DNA of 6,523 bases from CAIOSQ01 sp044359885 (GTDB taxonomy: Bacteria; Pseudomonadota; Alphaproteobacteria; CACIAM-22H2), in the NCBI GenBank assembly GCA_044359885.1, contig JBIKLI010000254.1:1-6523 (forward strand). The letters run 5' to 3'. The notes under the pieces are model-generated. The model saw only the letters and a list, made by a program, of their open reading frames with translations, ran no database searches and was not told where the DNA came from. Below, one piece after another: positions 1 to 5,276 of the stretch (position 1 is the first letter of the stretch; the number at the start of each line of letters is the position of its first letter). Both the position numbers and the translations under genes were made by a program.

Positions 1-99
1 GCCGTCCATCTCCAGGACGAGGCGCAGCACGCCGTGGGCCGCCGGATGCTGCGGCCCGAAATTCATGGTCAGGTTCTTGAGCGCGACTTCGGCGGTCAT
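1..99 (-). CDS. nuoD: NADH-quinone oxidoreductase subunit D, N-terminal fragment
   Basis: This is the first 33 codons of the 49-kDa subunit of respiratory complex I; the gene runs off the left edge. NuoD sits in the peripheral arm and, with NuoB, forms the quinone-binding cavity. The visible N-terminus contains NFGPQHPAAHGVLRLVLEMDG-type sequence (residues 13 to 33), the family's strongly conserved opening, in which the His residues of the GPQHPAAHG loop line the quinone site. The ATG at 99..97 is chosen because the conserved block begins directly after it. It lies 9 bases downstream of the nuoC stop, with an AAGGG about 13 bases upstream as a rather distant ribosome site. It is the fourth gene of the nuoABCD cluster here and NuoC and NuoD are separate, not fused as in Escherichia coli. 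The identification is firm although only the tip is visible. Confidence 0.95.
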   Translation of the reverse strand, partial: MTAEVALKNLTMNFGPQHPAAHGVLRLVLEMDG

Positions 100-108
100 G
101 GCGGCGTT

Positions 109-738
109 TCAGCCCTTCGCTGTTGCAGCGGCCGGCGGCGGCGGCGCCTTCTCGTCACCTGGAAGCAGCCGGTCCATCCCCTCCCAGGGAGACAGGAAGT
201 CGAATCGTCGGAAATCCTGGGTCAGCTTGACCGGCTCGTAGACGACGCGCTTCAACTCGTCGTCGTAGCGGACCTCGACATGTCCGGTCAGCGGGAAATC
301 CTTTCGCAGCGGATGCCCCTCGAAGCCGTAGTCGGTCAGCAGCCGGCGCAGGTCGGGATGGTCCGAAAAATAGATCCCGAACAGGTCCCAGGCCTCGCGC
401 TCGTACCAGCCGGCCGCCGGAAAGACGACGGTTGCCGTCGGCACCGGGGTCTGCTCGTCGGTGCGCAGCTTGACGCGGACGCGCTGGTTCAGGCGCACGG
501 AAAGAAGGTTGTAGACGACGTCGAAGCGCTGATCGCGGTCGGGCCAGTCGACGCCGCAGATGTCGACCAGGCACTTGAAGTCGCACTGGTCGTCGTCGCG
601 CAGGAAGGTCAGCACGCGAACGATGGCCGAGGCGTTGACGAGGATGGTCAGTTCGTCCAGCGGCTGCGACACCGAGACGACGTCGCTCGCGAGCGCCGCC
701 GCGACATGGTCGCCGATTTCCTTGAGTGCGGGGTTCAT
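109..738 (-). CDS. nuoC: NADH-quinone oxidoreductase subunit C (30-kDa subunit)
   Basis: This is a peripheral-arm subunit of complex I, without a cofactor, that packs against NuoD. The encoded protein is 209 residues, usual for a stand-alone alphaproteobacterial NuoC. The family signature is complete at about residues 114 to 151: EREAWDLFGI, then HPDLRRLLTDYGF and GHPLRKDFPLTG. The C-terminus ends in a low-complexity Pro/Ala tail, which is commonly variable. The start is uncertain. An in-frame GTG at 747 would add three residues (MPP) and leave only 3 bases after the nuoB stop, while the ATG at 738 leaves 12. Neither has a convincing Shine-Dalgarno sequence, so translation is probably coupled to nuoB. 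I prefer the ATG. The gene lies between nuoB and nuoD in one transcription unit. Confidence 0.96.
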   Translation of the reverse strand: MNPALKEIGDHVAAALASDVVSVSQPLDELTILVNASAIVRVLTFLRDDDQCDFKCLVDICGVDWPDRDQRFDVVYNLLSVRLNQRVRVKLRTDEQTPVPTATVVFPAAGWYEREAWDLFGIYFSDHPDLRRLLTDYGFEGHPLRKDFPLTGHVEVRYDDELKRVVYEPVKLTQDFRRFDFLSPWEGMDRLLPGDEKAPPPPAAATAKG

Positions 739-750
739 GGGCGGCACCGA

Positions 751-1293
751 TCAGCGCATGATCGACGTGGTGCGGCGGATCTTCTTCTGCAATTGCAGGA
801 CGCCGTAGAGCAGCGCCTCCGCCGTGGGCGGGCAGCCGGGAACGTAGATGTCCACCGGTACGATCCGGTCGCAGCCCCGCACGACGGAATACGAATAATG
901 ATAATAGCCGCCGCCATTGGCGCAGCTGCCCATCGAGATCACCCAGCGCGGCTCGGCCATCTGGTCGTAGACCTTGCGCAGCGCCGGCGCCATCTTGTTG
1001 GTCAGCGTTCCGGCCACGATCATCACGTCGGATTGCCGCGGGCTGGGCCGGAAGACGATGCCGAACCGGTCGAAATCGTAGCGGCTGGCGGCGCTATGCA
1101 TCATCTCGACCGCGCAGCAGGCAAGCCCGAAGGTCATCGGCCAGAGCGAGCCCGTGCGCGCCCAGGCGACGAGCTTGTCGAGCTGCGCGACCACGAACCC
1201 CTTGTCCTGCAGTTCGTCGGTCACTGTCCGCAGCATGCGGTCCTGCTCGGCACCGGCCGGCAGCGCGGTCTGGTTCGGCGCGGTCACTCCCAT
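751..1293 (-). CDS. nuoB: NADH-quinone oxidoreductase subunit B (PSST, cluster N2 subunit)
   Basis: NuoB carries the terminal [4Fe-4S] cluster N2, which hands electrons to ubiquinone at the interface with NuoD. The encoded protein is 180 residues. All four expected cluster cysteines are visible: the adjacent pair Cys59-Cys60 in GLACCAVE, Cys124 in MGSCANGGG and Cys154 in VPGCPPTAEA. The start at ATG 1293 is favoured over an in-frame ATG at 1314, because a purine-rich GAAGGGGG lies 7 bases before 1293 and nothing similar precedes 1314. With this start the gene overlaps the 3' end of nuoA by 10 bases (1284..1293), a typical translational-coupling arrangement. Length, cysteine set and gene order all agree with NuoB, so the call is secure. 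Confidence 0.97.
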   Translation of the reverse strand: MGVTAPNQTALPAGAEQDRMLRTVTDELQDKGFVVAQLDKLVAWARTGSLWPMTFGLACCAVEMMHSAASRYDFDRFGIVFRPSPRQSDVMIVAGTLTNKMAPALRKVYDQMAEPRWVISMGSCANGGGYYHYSYSVVRGCDRIVPVDIYVPGCPPTAEALLYGVLQLQKKIRRTTSIMR

Positions 1294-1649
1294 TCGAGCG
1301 CCCCCTTCTTCCATTCATAGACGAACCCGACGGTCAGGACGCCGAGGAAGACGATCATCGACCAGAAGCCGAACATGCCGATATCCCCCAGCGCGACGGC
1401 CCAGGGAAACAGGAACGCGACCTCGAGATCGAAGATGATGAACAGGATCGCGACCAGATAGAACCGCACGTCGAAGCGCTTGCGCGCCTCGTCGAACGCC
1501 TCGAAGCCGCACTCGTAGGCGGACAGTTTTTCCGCGTCCGGCTTCTGCCGGCCGGCCACGAGCGAGGCGGCCACCATGACGACCGAAAGGCCGATGGCGA
1601 TCCCCAGGAAGATCAGGATCGGCAGGTACTCGCGAAGCAATTCATCCAT
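1284..1649 (-). CDS. nuoA: NADH-quinone oxidoreductase subunit A (membrane subunit)
   Basis: This small inner-membrane subunit of complex I lies near the junction of membrane and peripheral arms. The encoded protein is 121 residues, the family's usual size, with three predicted membrane spans at about residues 9 to 31, 62 to 84 and 91 to 111. The family hallmark between spans 1 and 2 is present: KLSAYECGFEAFDEARKRFDVRFYLVAILFI-type sequence, with the conserved loop Cys47, followed by the acidic FDLEVAFLFPWA segment in span 2. The ATG at 1649 gives the expected N-terminus; the upstream GTGGGAC is only a weak ribosome site. It is the first gene of the nuo operon, preceded by 211 bases holding a possible promoter, and its stop overlaps nuoB. 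Confidence 0.96.
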   Translation of the reverse strand: MDELLREYLPILIFLGIAIGLSVVMVAASLVAGRQKPDAEKLSAYECGFEAFDEARKRFDVRFYLVAILFIIFDLEVAFLFPWAVALGDIGMFGFWSMIVFLGVLTVGFVYEWKKGALEWE

Positions 1650-1743
1650 GTCCCACGTCCGGCGAAAGCGGCCCGCGCAGCTTCCTGCACCTTGCGGCCA
1701 ACCCCTATGCGAGGCGAGGGCGACTCACCCCCCGCCCGCCGTT

Positions 1744-1772
1744 CTTATAGAGACCAGCCAAAGGTTAGGAAA
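1744..1772 (-). promoter_or_regulatory. Possible promoter of the nuo operon
   Basis: In the 211-base gap between tRNA-Asp and nuoA, the minus strand has a TATAAG hexamer (1749..1744), a good -10 element. The hexamer 17 bases upstream is TTTCCT (1772..1767), a poor -35 match. Transcription would start near 1737 and give a leader of roughly 90 bases before the nuoA ATG. It is the best promoter-like site in the gap, but the weak -35 means it is only a candidate. Confidence 0.35.
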
Positions 1773-1802
1773 GGCCGAGTTGCTGCAGCGCACTCAGGCG
1801 CC

Positions 1803-1819
1803 GGCGCAGGCGCTGCGCC
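1803..1819 (-). other. Perfect stem-loop downstream of tRNA-Asp
   Basis: A 7-base-pair perfect stem (GGCGCAG / CTGCGCC) with a 3-base loop lies 41 bases past the tRNA-Asp 3' end. It lacks a following T run on either strand, so it does not meet the usual pattern of an intrinsic terminator. It could still mark the transcript end or protect the precursor from exonucleases, or be a chance product of the high GC content. Confidence 0.3.
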
Positions 1820-1860
1820 CAAGGCGCGAGATTGGAGATTGTTTGGGGGATGTCTCGAAT

Positions 1861-1937
<77 letters not shown>

Positions 1938-1958
1938 ATTGGCCAAATCGATGGGCGC

Positions 1959-1987
1959 GGTGTAGCCGCCTTCGGCTGACCAGTCAA
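1959..1987 (-). promoter_or_regulatory. Likely promoter of tRNA-Asp
   Basis: On the minus strand TTGACT (1987..1982) is followed after exactly 17 bases by TACACC (1964..1959). The -35 is near consensus and the -10 is moderate. Transcription would begin near 1952, about 15 bases before the mature tRNA, a normal leader length for a tRNA gene. The spacing, strand and position make this a credible housekeeping-sigma promoter. Confidence 0.55.
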
Positions 1988-2032
1988 GCACGACCATGCA
2001 TCGACGCGATCGGCTCGCATGTCCGGCAGGCG

Positions 2033-3130
2033 TCAACCCGCCGTGGCCTCGGGGAACAGGCGCGCCAGACCTGCCGCCGACGCCTCGCAGAGACCGCGCT
2101 CGGTCACCAGGCCGGTGACCAGCCGCGCGGGCGTGACGTCGAAGGCGTCGTTGCGGGCGACGGTGCCGTCGGGCGCCACCTGGACGACCGCGAGCGCGCC
2201 CGACGGATCGCGGCCCTGGACATGGGTCACCTCGCGCGGATCGCGCTGCTCGATCGGGATTTTGGCGATGCCGTCGGCGACGCGCCAGTCGATCGTGGGG
2301 CTTGGCAGGCAGACATGGAACGGCACCCCGTTGTCGGCGGCGGCCAGCGCCTTCAGGTAGGTTCCGATCTTGTTGCAGACGTCGCCGTTGCGGGTCACCC
2401 GGTCGGTCCCGACCAGGCAGAGATCGACCAGCCCGCGCTGCATGAGATGACCGCCGGAATTGTCGCTCACCAGCGTATGCCGCACCCCATGGCGGCCCAG
2501 TTCCCAAGCCGTCAGCGCCGCACCCTGGTTCCGGGGCCGGGTCTCGTCGACCCAGACATGGATGTCGATCCCAAGGTCGTGGGCGAGATAGATCGGCGCC
2601 GTCGCCGTCCCCCAATCGACCGTCGCCAGCCAGCCGGCGTTGCAATGCGTCAGCACGTCGACCCGGCCGTCGCCGCGGCGCTGGGCCGCGGCGCGCACCA
2701 GCGCCAGTCCGTGTTCCCCGATCGCGCGGTTGATGGCCACGTCCTCGTCGCAGATCCGGTCGGCGAGCGCGAAGGCCGCCTCGGCCCGCTCCGCCGGCGG
2801 GCGGCCGATCACCCCGTCGCGCACGCGGTCGAGAGCCCAGCGCAGATTGACCGCCGTCGGCCGGGTCGCATCCAGCATCGCATGCGCGCGCAGGAGCGCC
2901 GCGTCGGCGGGATCCTCGGCCAGGGCCAGCGCCAGTCCATAGGCGCCGCAGGCACCGATCAGCGGCGCGCCGCGGGTCCGCATCGTGCGGATGGCGTCGG
3001 CCACAGCGGCCGCGCTGTCCAGGCGCAGGATCTTGAAATCGTGCGGAAAGCGGGTCTGATCGAAGATCCGCACCGCGATCTCGCCGTCCTGGCGCCAGAT
3101 GCTGCGATAGGCCGTCCCATCGATCCTCAT
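2033..3130 (-). CDS. mtnA: S-methyl-5-thioribose-1-phosphate isomerase
   Basis: MtnA converts the aldose 5-methylthioribose 1-phosphate to methylthioribulose 1-phosphate, in the cytoplasm, during salvage of the methylthioadenosine left over from polyamine and other S-adenosylmethionine-dependent syntheses. The protein is 365 residues, the normal family length, and belongs to the eIF2B-related fold. RGAPLIG at 53 to 59 matches the phosphate-binding loop. THCNAG carries the catalytic Cys163, and VGTDRVTRNGDVCNKIGTY the catalytic Asp243; the 80-residue spacing equals that of Cys160 and Asp240 in the Bacillus enzyme. The start is the ATG at 3130: GGAGGT sits just upstream, and the N-terminus MRIDGTAYRSIW fits alphaproteobacterial homologues. 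An upstream extension to 3277 would run antisense through the neighbouring gene and is rejected. No other salvage gene is visible beside it. A related activity, 5-deoxyribose 1-phosphate isomerase, cannot be fully excluded from sequence alone. Confidence 0.93.
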   Translation of the reverse strand: MRIDGTAYRSIWRQDGEIAVRIFDQTRFPHDFKILRLDSAAAVADAIRTMRTRGAPLIGACGAYGLALALAEDPADAALLRAHAMLDATRPTAVNLRWALDRVRDGVIGRPPAERAEAAFALADRICDEDVAINRAIGEHGLALVRAAAQRRGDGRVDVLTHCNAGWLATVDWGTATAPIYLAHDLGIDIHVWVDETRPRNQGAALTAWELGRHGVRHTLVSDNSGGHLMQRGLVDLCLVGTDRVTRNGDVCNKIGTYLKALAAADNGVPFHVCLPSPTIDWRVADGIAKIPIEQRDPREVTHVQGRDPSGALAVVQVAPDGTVARNDAFDVTPARLVTGLVTERGLCEASAAGLARLFPEATAG

Positions 3131-3133
3131 GCT

Positions 3134-3139
3134 ACCTCC
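3134..3139 (-). promoter_or_regulatory. Shine-Dalgarno site that fixes the mtnA start
   Basis: GGAGGT on the minus strand ends 3 bases before the ATG at 3130. It is the strongest ribosome site in the window and decides for this start over the much longer in-frame extension. The spacing is slightly short. Confidence 0.75.
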
Positions 3140-3181
3140 ATGGCCACTGGGGCGGACCTCTGCTAATCGACCCGCGCGAAC

Positions 3182-3595
3182 ATGTCGACAGCGATCGGAT
3201 TGCATCTCGGCTGTGCCGCCTCTGCGCTCGTGCCCGGCGCGACGCTCATGCTCGCGCCGAAGGGCACGCCGCGCCATCGGGCGCTCGGGCGCTTCCGGGT
3301 CGCGCTGATGGGCGGGGTCGTCGTTTCGTCCTTATGGATCCCGTCCTTCCTGGAGGTCGGCTGGATCGACATCTTCTCGCTGGTCGTCGCGGCCGGCGTG
3401 CCGCGCGCGATCCTTGCGATCCGTCGCGGGAATGTCCCGGCCCATCGCGGAGCGATGGTCGGGAATTTCGCCGGGCTCTGCGGCGCAGGGCTGGGTGCGC
3501 GGCTTCCGGGCCCCATGCTTGCCGACGCGCTGGCGACGCTGCTGGGGCGGCGGTCGGGTGGCCGCCGCGGCGCGGTGGGGCCCGGTGGGCGATGA
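3182..3595 (+). CDS. Small DUF2306-like membrane protein
   Basis: This is the only plus-strand gene. It encodes 137 residues with four likely membrane helices at about 5 to 25, 37 to 57, 61 to 81 and 92 to 112. The sequence resembles DUF2306 membrane proteins of unknown function. The signs are an N-terminal helix with His8, the loop PKGTPRHRALGR at 26 to 37 after helix 1, and RRGNVPAHRGAM at 81 to 92 before the last helix. Conserved His residues in these loops suggest a metal- or redox-related site in the family, but no role is established. An in-frame TAA at 3164 and no other start codon in between make the ATG at 3182 the only possible start; no clear ribosome site precedes it. It diverges from mtnA across 51 bases. 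Its low-complexity Gly/Arg end and stop codon lie inside the tRNA-Val gene on the other strand. Confidence 0.72.
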   Translation: MSTAIGLHLGCAASALVPGATLMLAPKGTPRHRALGRFRVALMGGVVVSSLWIPSFLEVGWIDIFSLVVAAGVPRAILAIRRGNVPAHRGAMVGNFAGLCGAGLGARLPGPMLADALATLLGRRSGGRRGAVGPGGR

Positions 3596-3658
3596 CGGAC
3601 TCGAACCGCCGACATCCTCCGTGTAAAGGAGGCGCTCTACCGACTGAGCTAATCGCCC
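3586..3658 (-). tRNA. tRNA-Val(TAC)
   Basis: This is a full cloverleaf of 73 bases up to the discriminator. The acceptor arms GGGCGAT and ATCGCCC pair perfectly over 7 positions. The D arm is GCTC/GAGC, and the anticodon stem is CCTCC/GGAGG around the loop TTTACAC, giving anticodon TAC (Val). The T arm is GGCGG/CCGTC around TTCGAGT, with one G-T pair. The discriminator is A73, as expected for tRNA-Val. The next bases are CCG, so the 3' CCA is not encoded and must be completed by the nucleotidyltransferase, unlike the tRNA-Asp in this window. It lies 73 bases after the rpsD stop. I see no good promoter of its own, so readthrough from rpsD is possible. Confidence 0.98.
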
Positions 3659-3678
3659 GCCGACCCTGCAAACGCGAA

Positions 3679-3704
3679 CGGCCCGGTGCGATCGCCCCGG
3701 GCCG
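3679..3704 (-). terminator. Hairpin between rpsD and tRNA-Val, possible weak terminator
   Basis: An 8-base-pair perfect GC stem (CGGCCCGG / CCGGGCCG) with a 10-base loop begins 27 bases after the rpsD stop. On the minus strand it is followed by TTCGCGTTTG, a broken and weak T tract. It could be a partial terminator of rpsD or a processing signal ahead of tRNA-Val. Full termination here would leave the tRNA needing its own promoter, which I cannot see. Confidence 0.4.
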
Positions 3705-3731
3705 TCGGCCGCATACGCCGCCTCGCGCAGT

Positions 3732-4340
3732 TCAGCGCGAGTAGAACTCGACGACCAGATTCGGTTCCATCTGGACGGGGTAGGGCACGTCGCCGAGCTT
3801 CGGCGCGCGGACGAAAATGCCCTTCAGTCCCTTCTCGTCGAGGCTGAGATAATCCGGCACACCGCGCTCTGCGGAAGCCTGGGCGGCCATGACCTGCTGC
3901 AGTTCGCGAGACGCCGGCTTGACCTCGATCGTGTCGCCCTCGTCCACAACATAGGACGCGATGTCGACCTTCTTGCCGTTCACCCGGATATGCCCGTGGC
4001 TGACCAGCTGGCGCGCCTGGAAGGGGGTCACGGCGAATTTGAGGCGGTAGACGACCGCGTCGAGCCGCCGCTCGAGAAGCTGGATCAGGTTTTCGCCCGT
4101 GTCGCCGCGGCGCCGGGCGGCCTCGGTGTAGATCTTGCGGAATTGCCGCTCGGTGATGTTGGCGTAGTAACCCTTCAGCTTCTGCTTCGCATGCAGCTGG
4201 ATGCCGAAATCCGACGGCTTCTTGCGCCGCGCGCCGTGCTGACCCGGGCCGGAGTCGGTGTTCGGCGCCTTCGCGCGACCCCACAGATTGACGCCGAGGC
4301 GGCGGGCGATCTTGTATTTGGCGTTGATGCGCTTGCTCAT
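3732..4340 (-). CDS. rpsD: 30S ribosomal protein S4
   Basis: S4 is a primary 16S rRNA-binding protein that nucleates assembly of the 30S body. In several bacteria it also represses its own operon's translation. The protein is 202 residues, the usual length for alphaproteobacteria. The N-terminal part (1 to 90) has the typical MSKRINAKYKIARRLGVNLW opening and the conserved stretch FGIQLHAKQKLKGYYANITE. The S4 RNA-binding domain spans about 91 to 145, with RRLDAVVYRL and ARQLVSHGHIRVNGKKVDI. The C-terminus is VPYPVQMEPNLVVEFYSR. There is no cysteine at all, so this is the zinc-free form. The ATG at 4340 gives the standard N-terminus; an in-frame extension to 4439 would run through the promoter. 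The gene is alone rather than in the alpha operon of enterobacteria, and follows trmJ. Confidence 0.98.
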   Translation of the reverse strand: MSKRINAKYKIARRLGVNLWGRAKAPNTDSGPGQHGARRKKPSDFGIQLHAKQKLKGYYANITERQFRKIYTEAARRRGDTGENLIQLLERRLDAVVYRLKFAVTPFQARQLVSHGHIRVNGKKVDIASYVVDEGDTIEVKPASRELQQVMAAQASAERGVPDYLSLDEKGLKGIFVRAPKLGDVPYPVQMEPNLVVEFYSR

Positions 4341-4402
4341 CGATCTCGGATCCGGGAAAGAGGTGGTCGGCGCGGACAAGGGCCCACGCAGCGAGGCGGG
4401 GC

Positions 4403-4432
4403 TAGATACCCGCGCCCGGCCCCGCGCGTCAA
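4403..4432 (-). promoter_or_regulatory. Likely promoter of rpsD
   Basis: On the minus strand TTGACG (4432..4427) is followed after 18 bases by TATCTA (4408..4403). Both hexamers match the housekeeping consensus well, and they stand out in a very GC-rich gap. Transcription would start near 4396 and leave a leader of about 56 bases before the rpsD ATG. The site shows that rpsD need not depend on transcription from cimA and trmJ. Confidence 0.6.
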
Positions 4433-4460
4433 CCCGCAATCCGTCCCGCCCCCCGGCCAG

Positions 4461-4491
4461 GGCCCGGTCCAGCGTCCGGGCCGCGGCCCGG
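4461..4491 (-). other. Overlapping GC hairpins after trmJ
   Basis: A 16-base perfect palindrome (4476..4491) starts at the end of trmJ. One arm of it (4476..4482, CCGGGCC) can instead pair with GGCCCGG at 4461..4467 over 7 base pairs. The two hairpins exclude each other. No T run follows on the minus strand, so this is not a standard intrinsic terminator, although it may slow polymerase or block 3' decay of the cimA-trmJ transcript. Confidence 0.35.
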
Positions 4492-4493
4492 CC

Positions 4494-5276
4494 CTAGCCG
4501 CCGGGCGGCGCCTTGGCGCGGCGCGACCCCGGGACCGGCGAGACATGGGGCCGCTCGGTGAGGCCGGTGACGATCCCCTGAAGCGTGTTCACTTCGTGGG
4601 TCATCAGCCCGGCGCGCTGGAAGATCGCCCGGATATTGCGCACCATTGTCGGACGCATTTCGGGATCGCGCAGGAAGCCGCAGGCGTCGAGCGCCCCCTC
4701 CAGGCGCGTGAAGAACCCGAGGAGTTCCGCCTTGGTCGCGGGGCGCGCCCGGTTGGTGACCAGCACCCGCTCCGGGGTCACATCCGCCGCCTGCCACCAT
4801 TCATAGCCCATGATCAGCACGGCCTGCGCGAGGTTGAGGGAGTTGAAACCCGGGTTCAGGGGGATCGAGACCTGGACCTCCGCCACCGCGACTTCGTCGC
4901 TTTCCAGACCGGTGCGCTCGGGACCGAACAGGATCCCCGGCCGCTCGCCGCGCGCGGCCATCGCGCGCAGATCGCGCGCGGCCGCGCGCGGCGTGATCGT
5001 TTCCTTGACCATGCCGCGCCGGCGCGGACAGGTCGCGAACAGCGCGTTGAGGTCGCCGACCGCCTCGGCCAGGGTCGCGAACACCCGCGCCGAGCGCAGC
5101 ACGCCGTCGGCATGCGTCGCCGCGGCGATCGCGCGCGGGTGGTCGGGCGGCTCGTCGGGCGCCACGAGGCGCATCTCGGCGAGGCCGCAATTGAGCATGG
5201 CGCGCGCCGCCATGCCGATGTTCTCCGCCAGCTGCGGCCGGACCAGGACGACGACCGGCGGCATGCCCGGCGCCAT
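4494..5276 (-). CDS. trmJ: tRNA (cytidine/uridine-32-2'-O)-methyltransferase
   Basis: TrmJ transfers a methyl group from S-adenosylmethionine to the ribose of base 32 in the anticodon loop of several tRNAs. The protein is 260 residues, close to the family length of about 245, with a basic, proline-containing tail. The SPOUT fold is shown by its three motifs: ENIGMAARAM at 18 to 27 (Asn19 and Arg25), the cofactor-knot loops GILFGPERTGL at 114 to 124 and IPLNPGFNSLNLAQA at 138 to 152. The helical C-terminal part (about 160 to 245) is typical of TrmJ rather than of TrmL or TrmH. The start ATG at 5276 overlaps the cimA stop by one base (TGATG), so translation is probably coupled; a second in-frame ATG four codons on is possible. 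An anticodon-loop enzyme next to rpsD and a tRNA is a plausible but unproven functional grouping. Confidence 0.93.
   Translation of the reverse strand: MAPGMPPVVVLVRPQLAENIGMAARAMLNCGLAEMRLVAPDEPPDHPRAIAAATHADGVLRSARVFATLAEAVGDLNALFATCPRRRGMVKETITPRAAARDLRAMAARGERPGILFGPERTGLESDEVAVAEVQVSIPLNPGFNSLNLAQAVLIMGYEWWQAADVTPERVLVTNRARPATKAELLGFFTRLEGALDACGFLRDPEMRPTMVRNIRAIFQRAGLMTHEVNTLQGIVTGLTERPHVSPVPGSRRAKAPPGG

Noticed and set aside
34..1320. 428-codon open frame on the plus strand
   Set aside because: It runs antisense through nuoD, nuoC, nuoB and the end of nuoA, all of which have clear family signatures. Its product is Arg/His/Asp-rich with no recognisable domain, typical of antisense frames in GC-rich DNA.
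2222..3166. 314-codon open frame on the plus strand
   Set aside because: It is antisense to mtnA, whose catalytic residues and ribosome site are clear. No family resemblance is visible.
3131..3277. N-terminal extension of mtnA to an upstream start at 3277
   Set aside because: The extra 49 residues are Arg-rich and unlike the family. They run antisense through the DUF2306-like gene, and the strong GGAGGT supports the start at 3130.
3334..3744. Plus-strand frame with DSNRRHPPCKGGALPTELIA
   Set aside because: This peptide is the complement of tRNA-Val, again a known kind of false protein. The rest overlaps the DUF2306-like gene in another frame.
4341..4439. N-terminal extension of rpsD to 4439
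   Set aside because: The extension covers the likely promoter, and the standard S4 N-terminus MSKRI begins at 4340.
4476..4491. Intrinsic terminator after trmJ
   Set aside because: The palindrome is strong but no T tract follows it on the minus strand. It is reported only as a hairpin.
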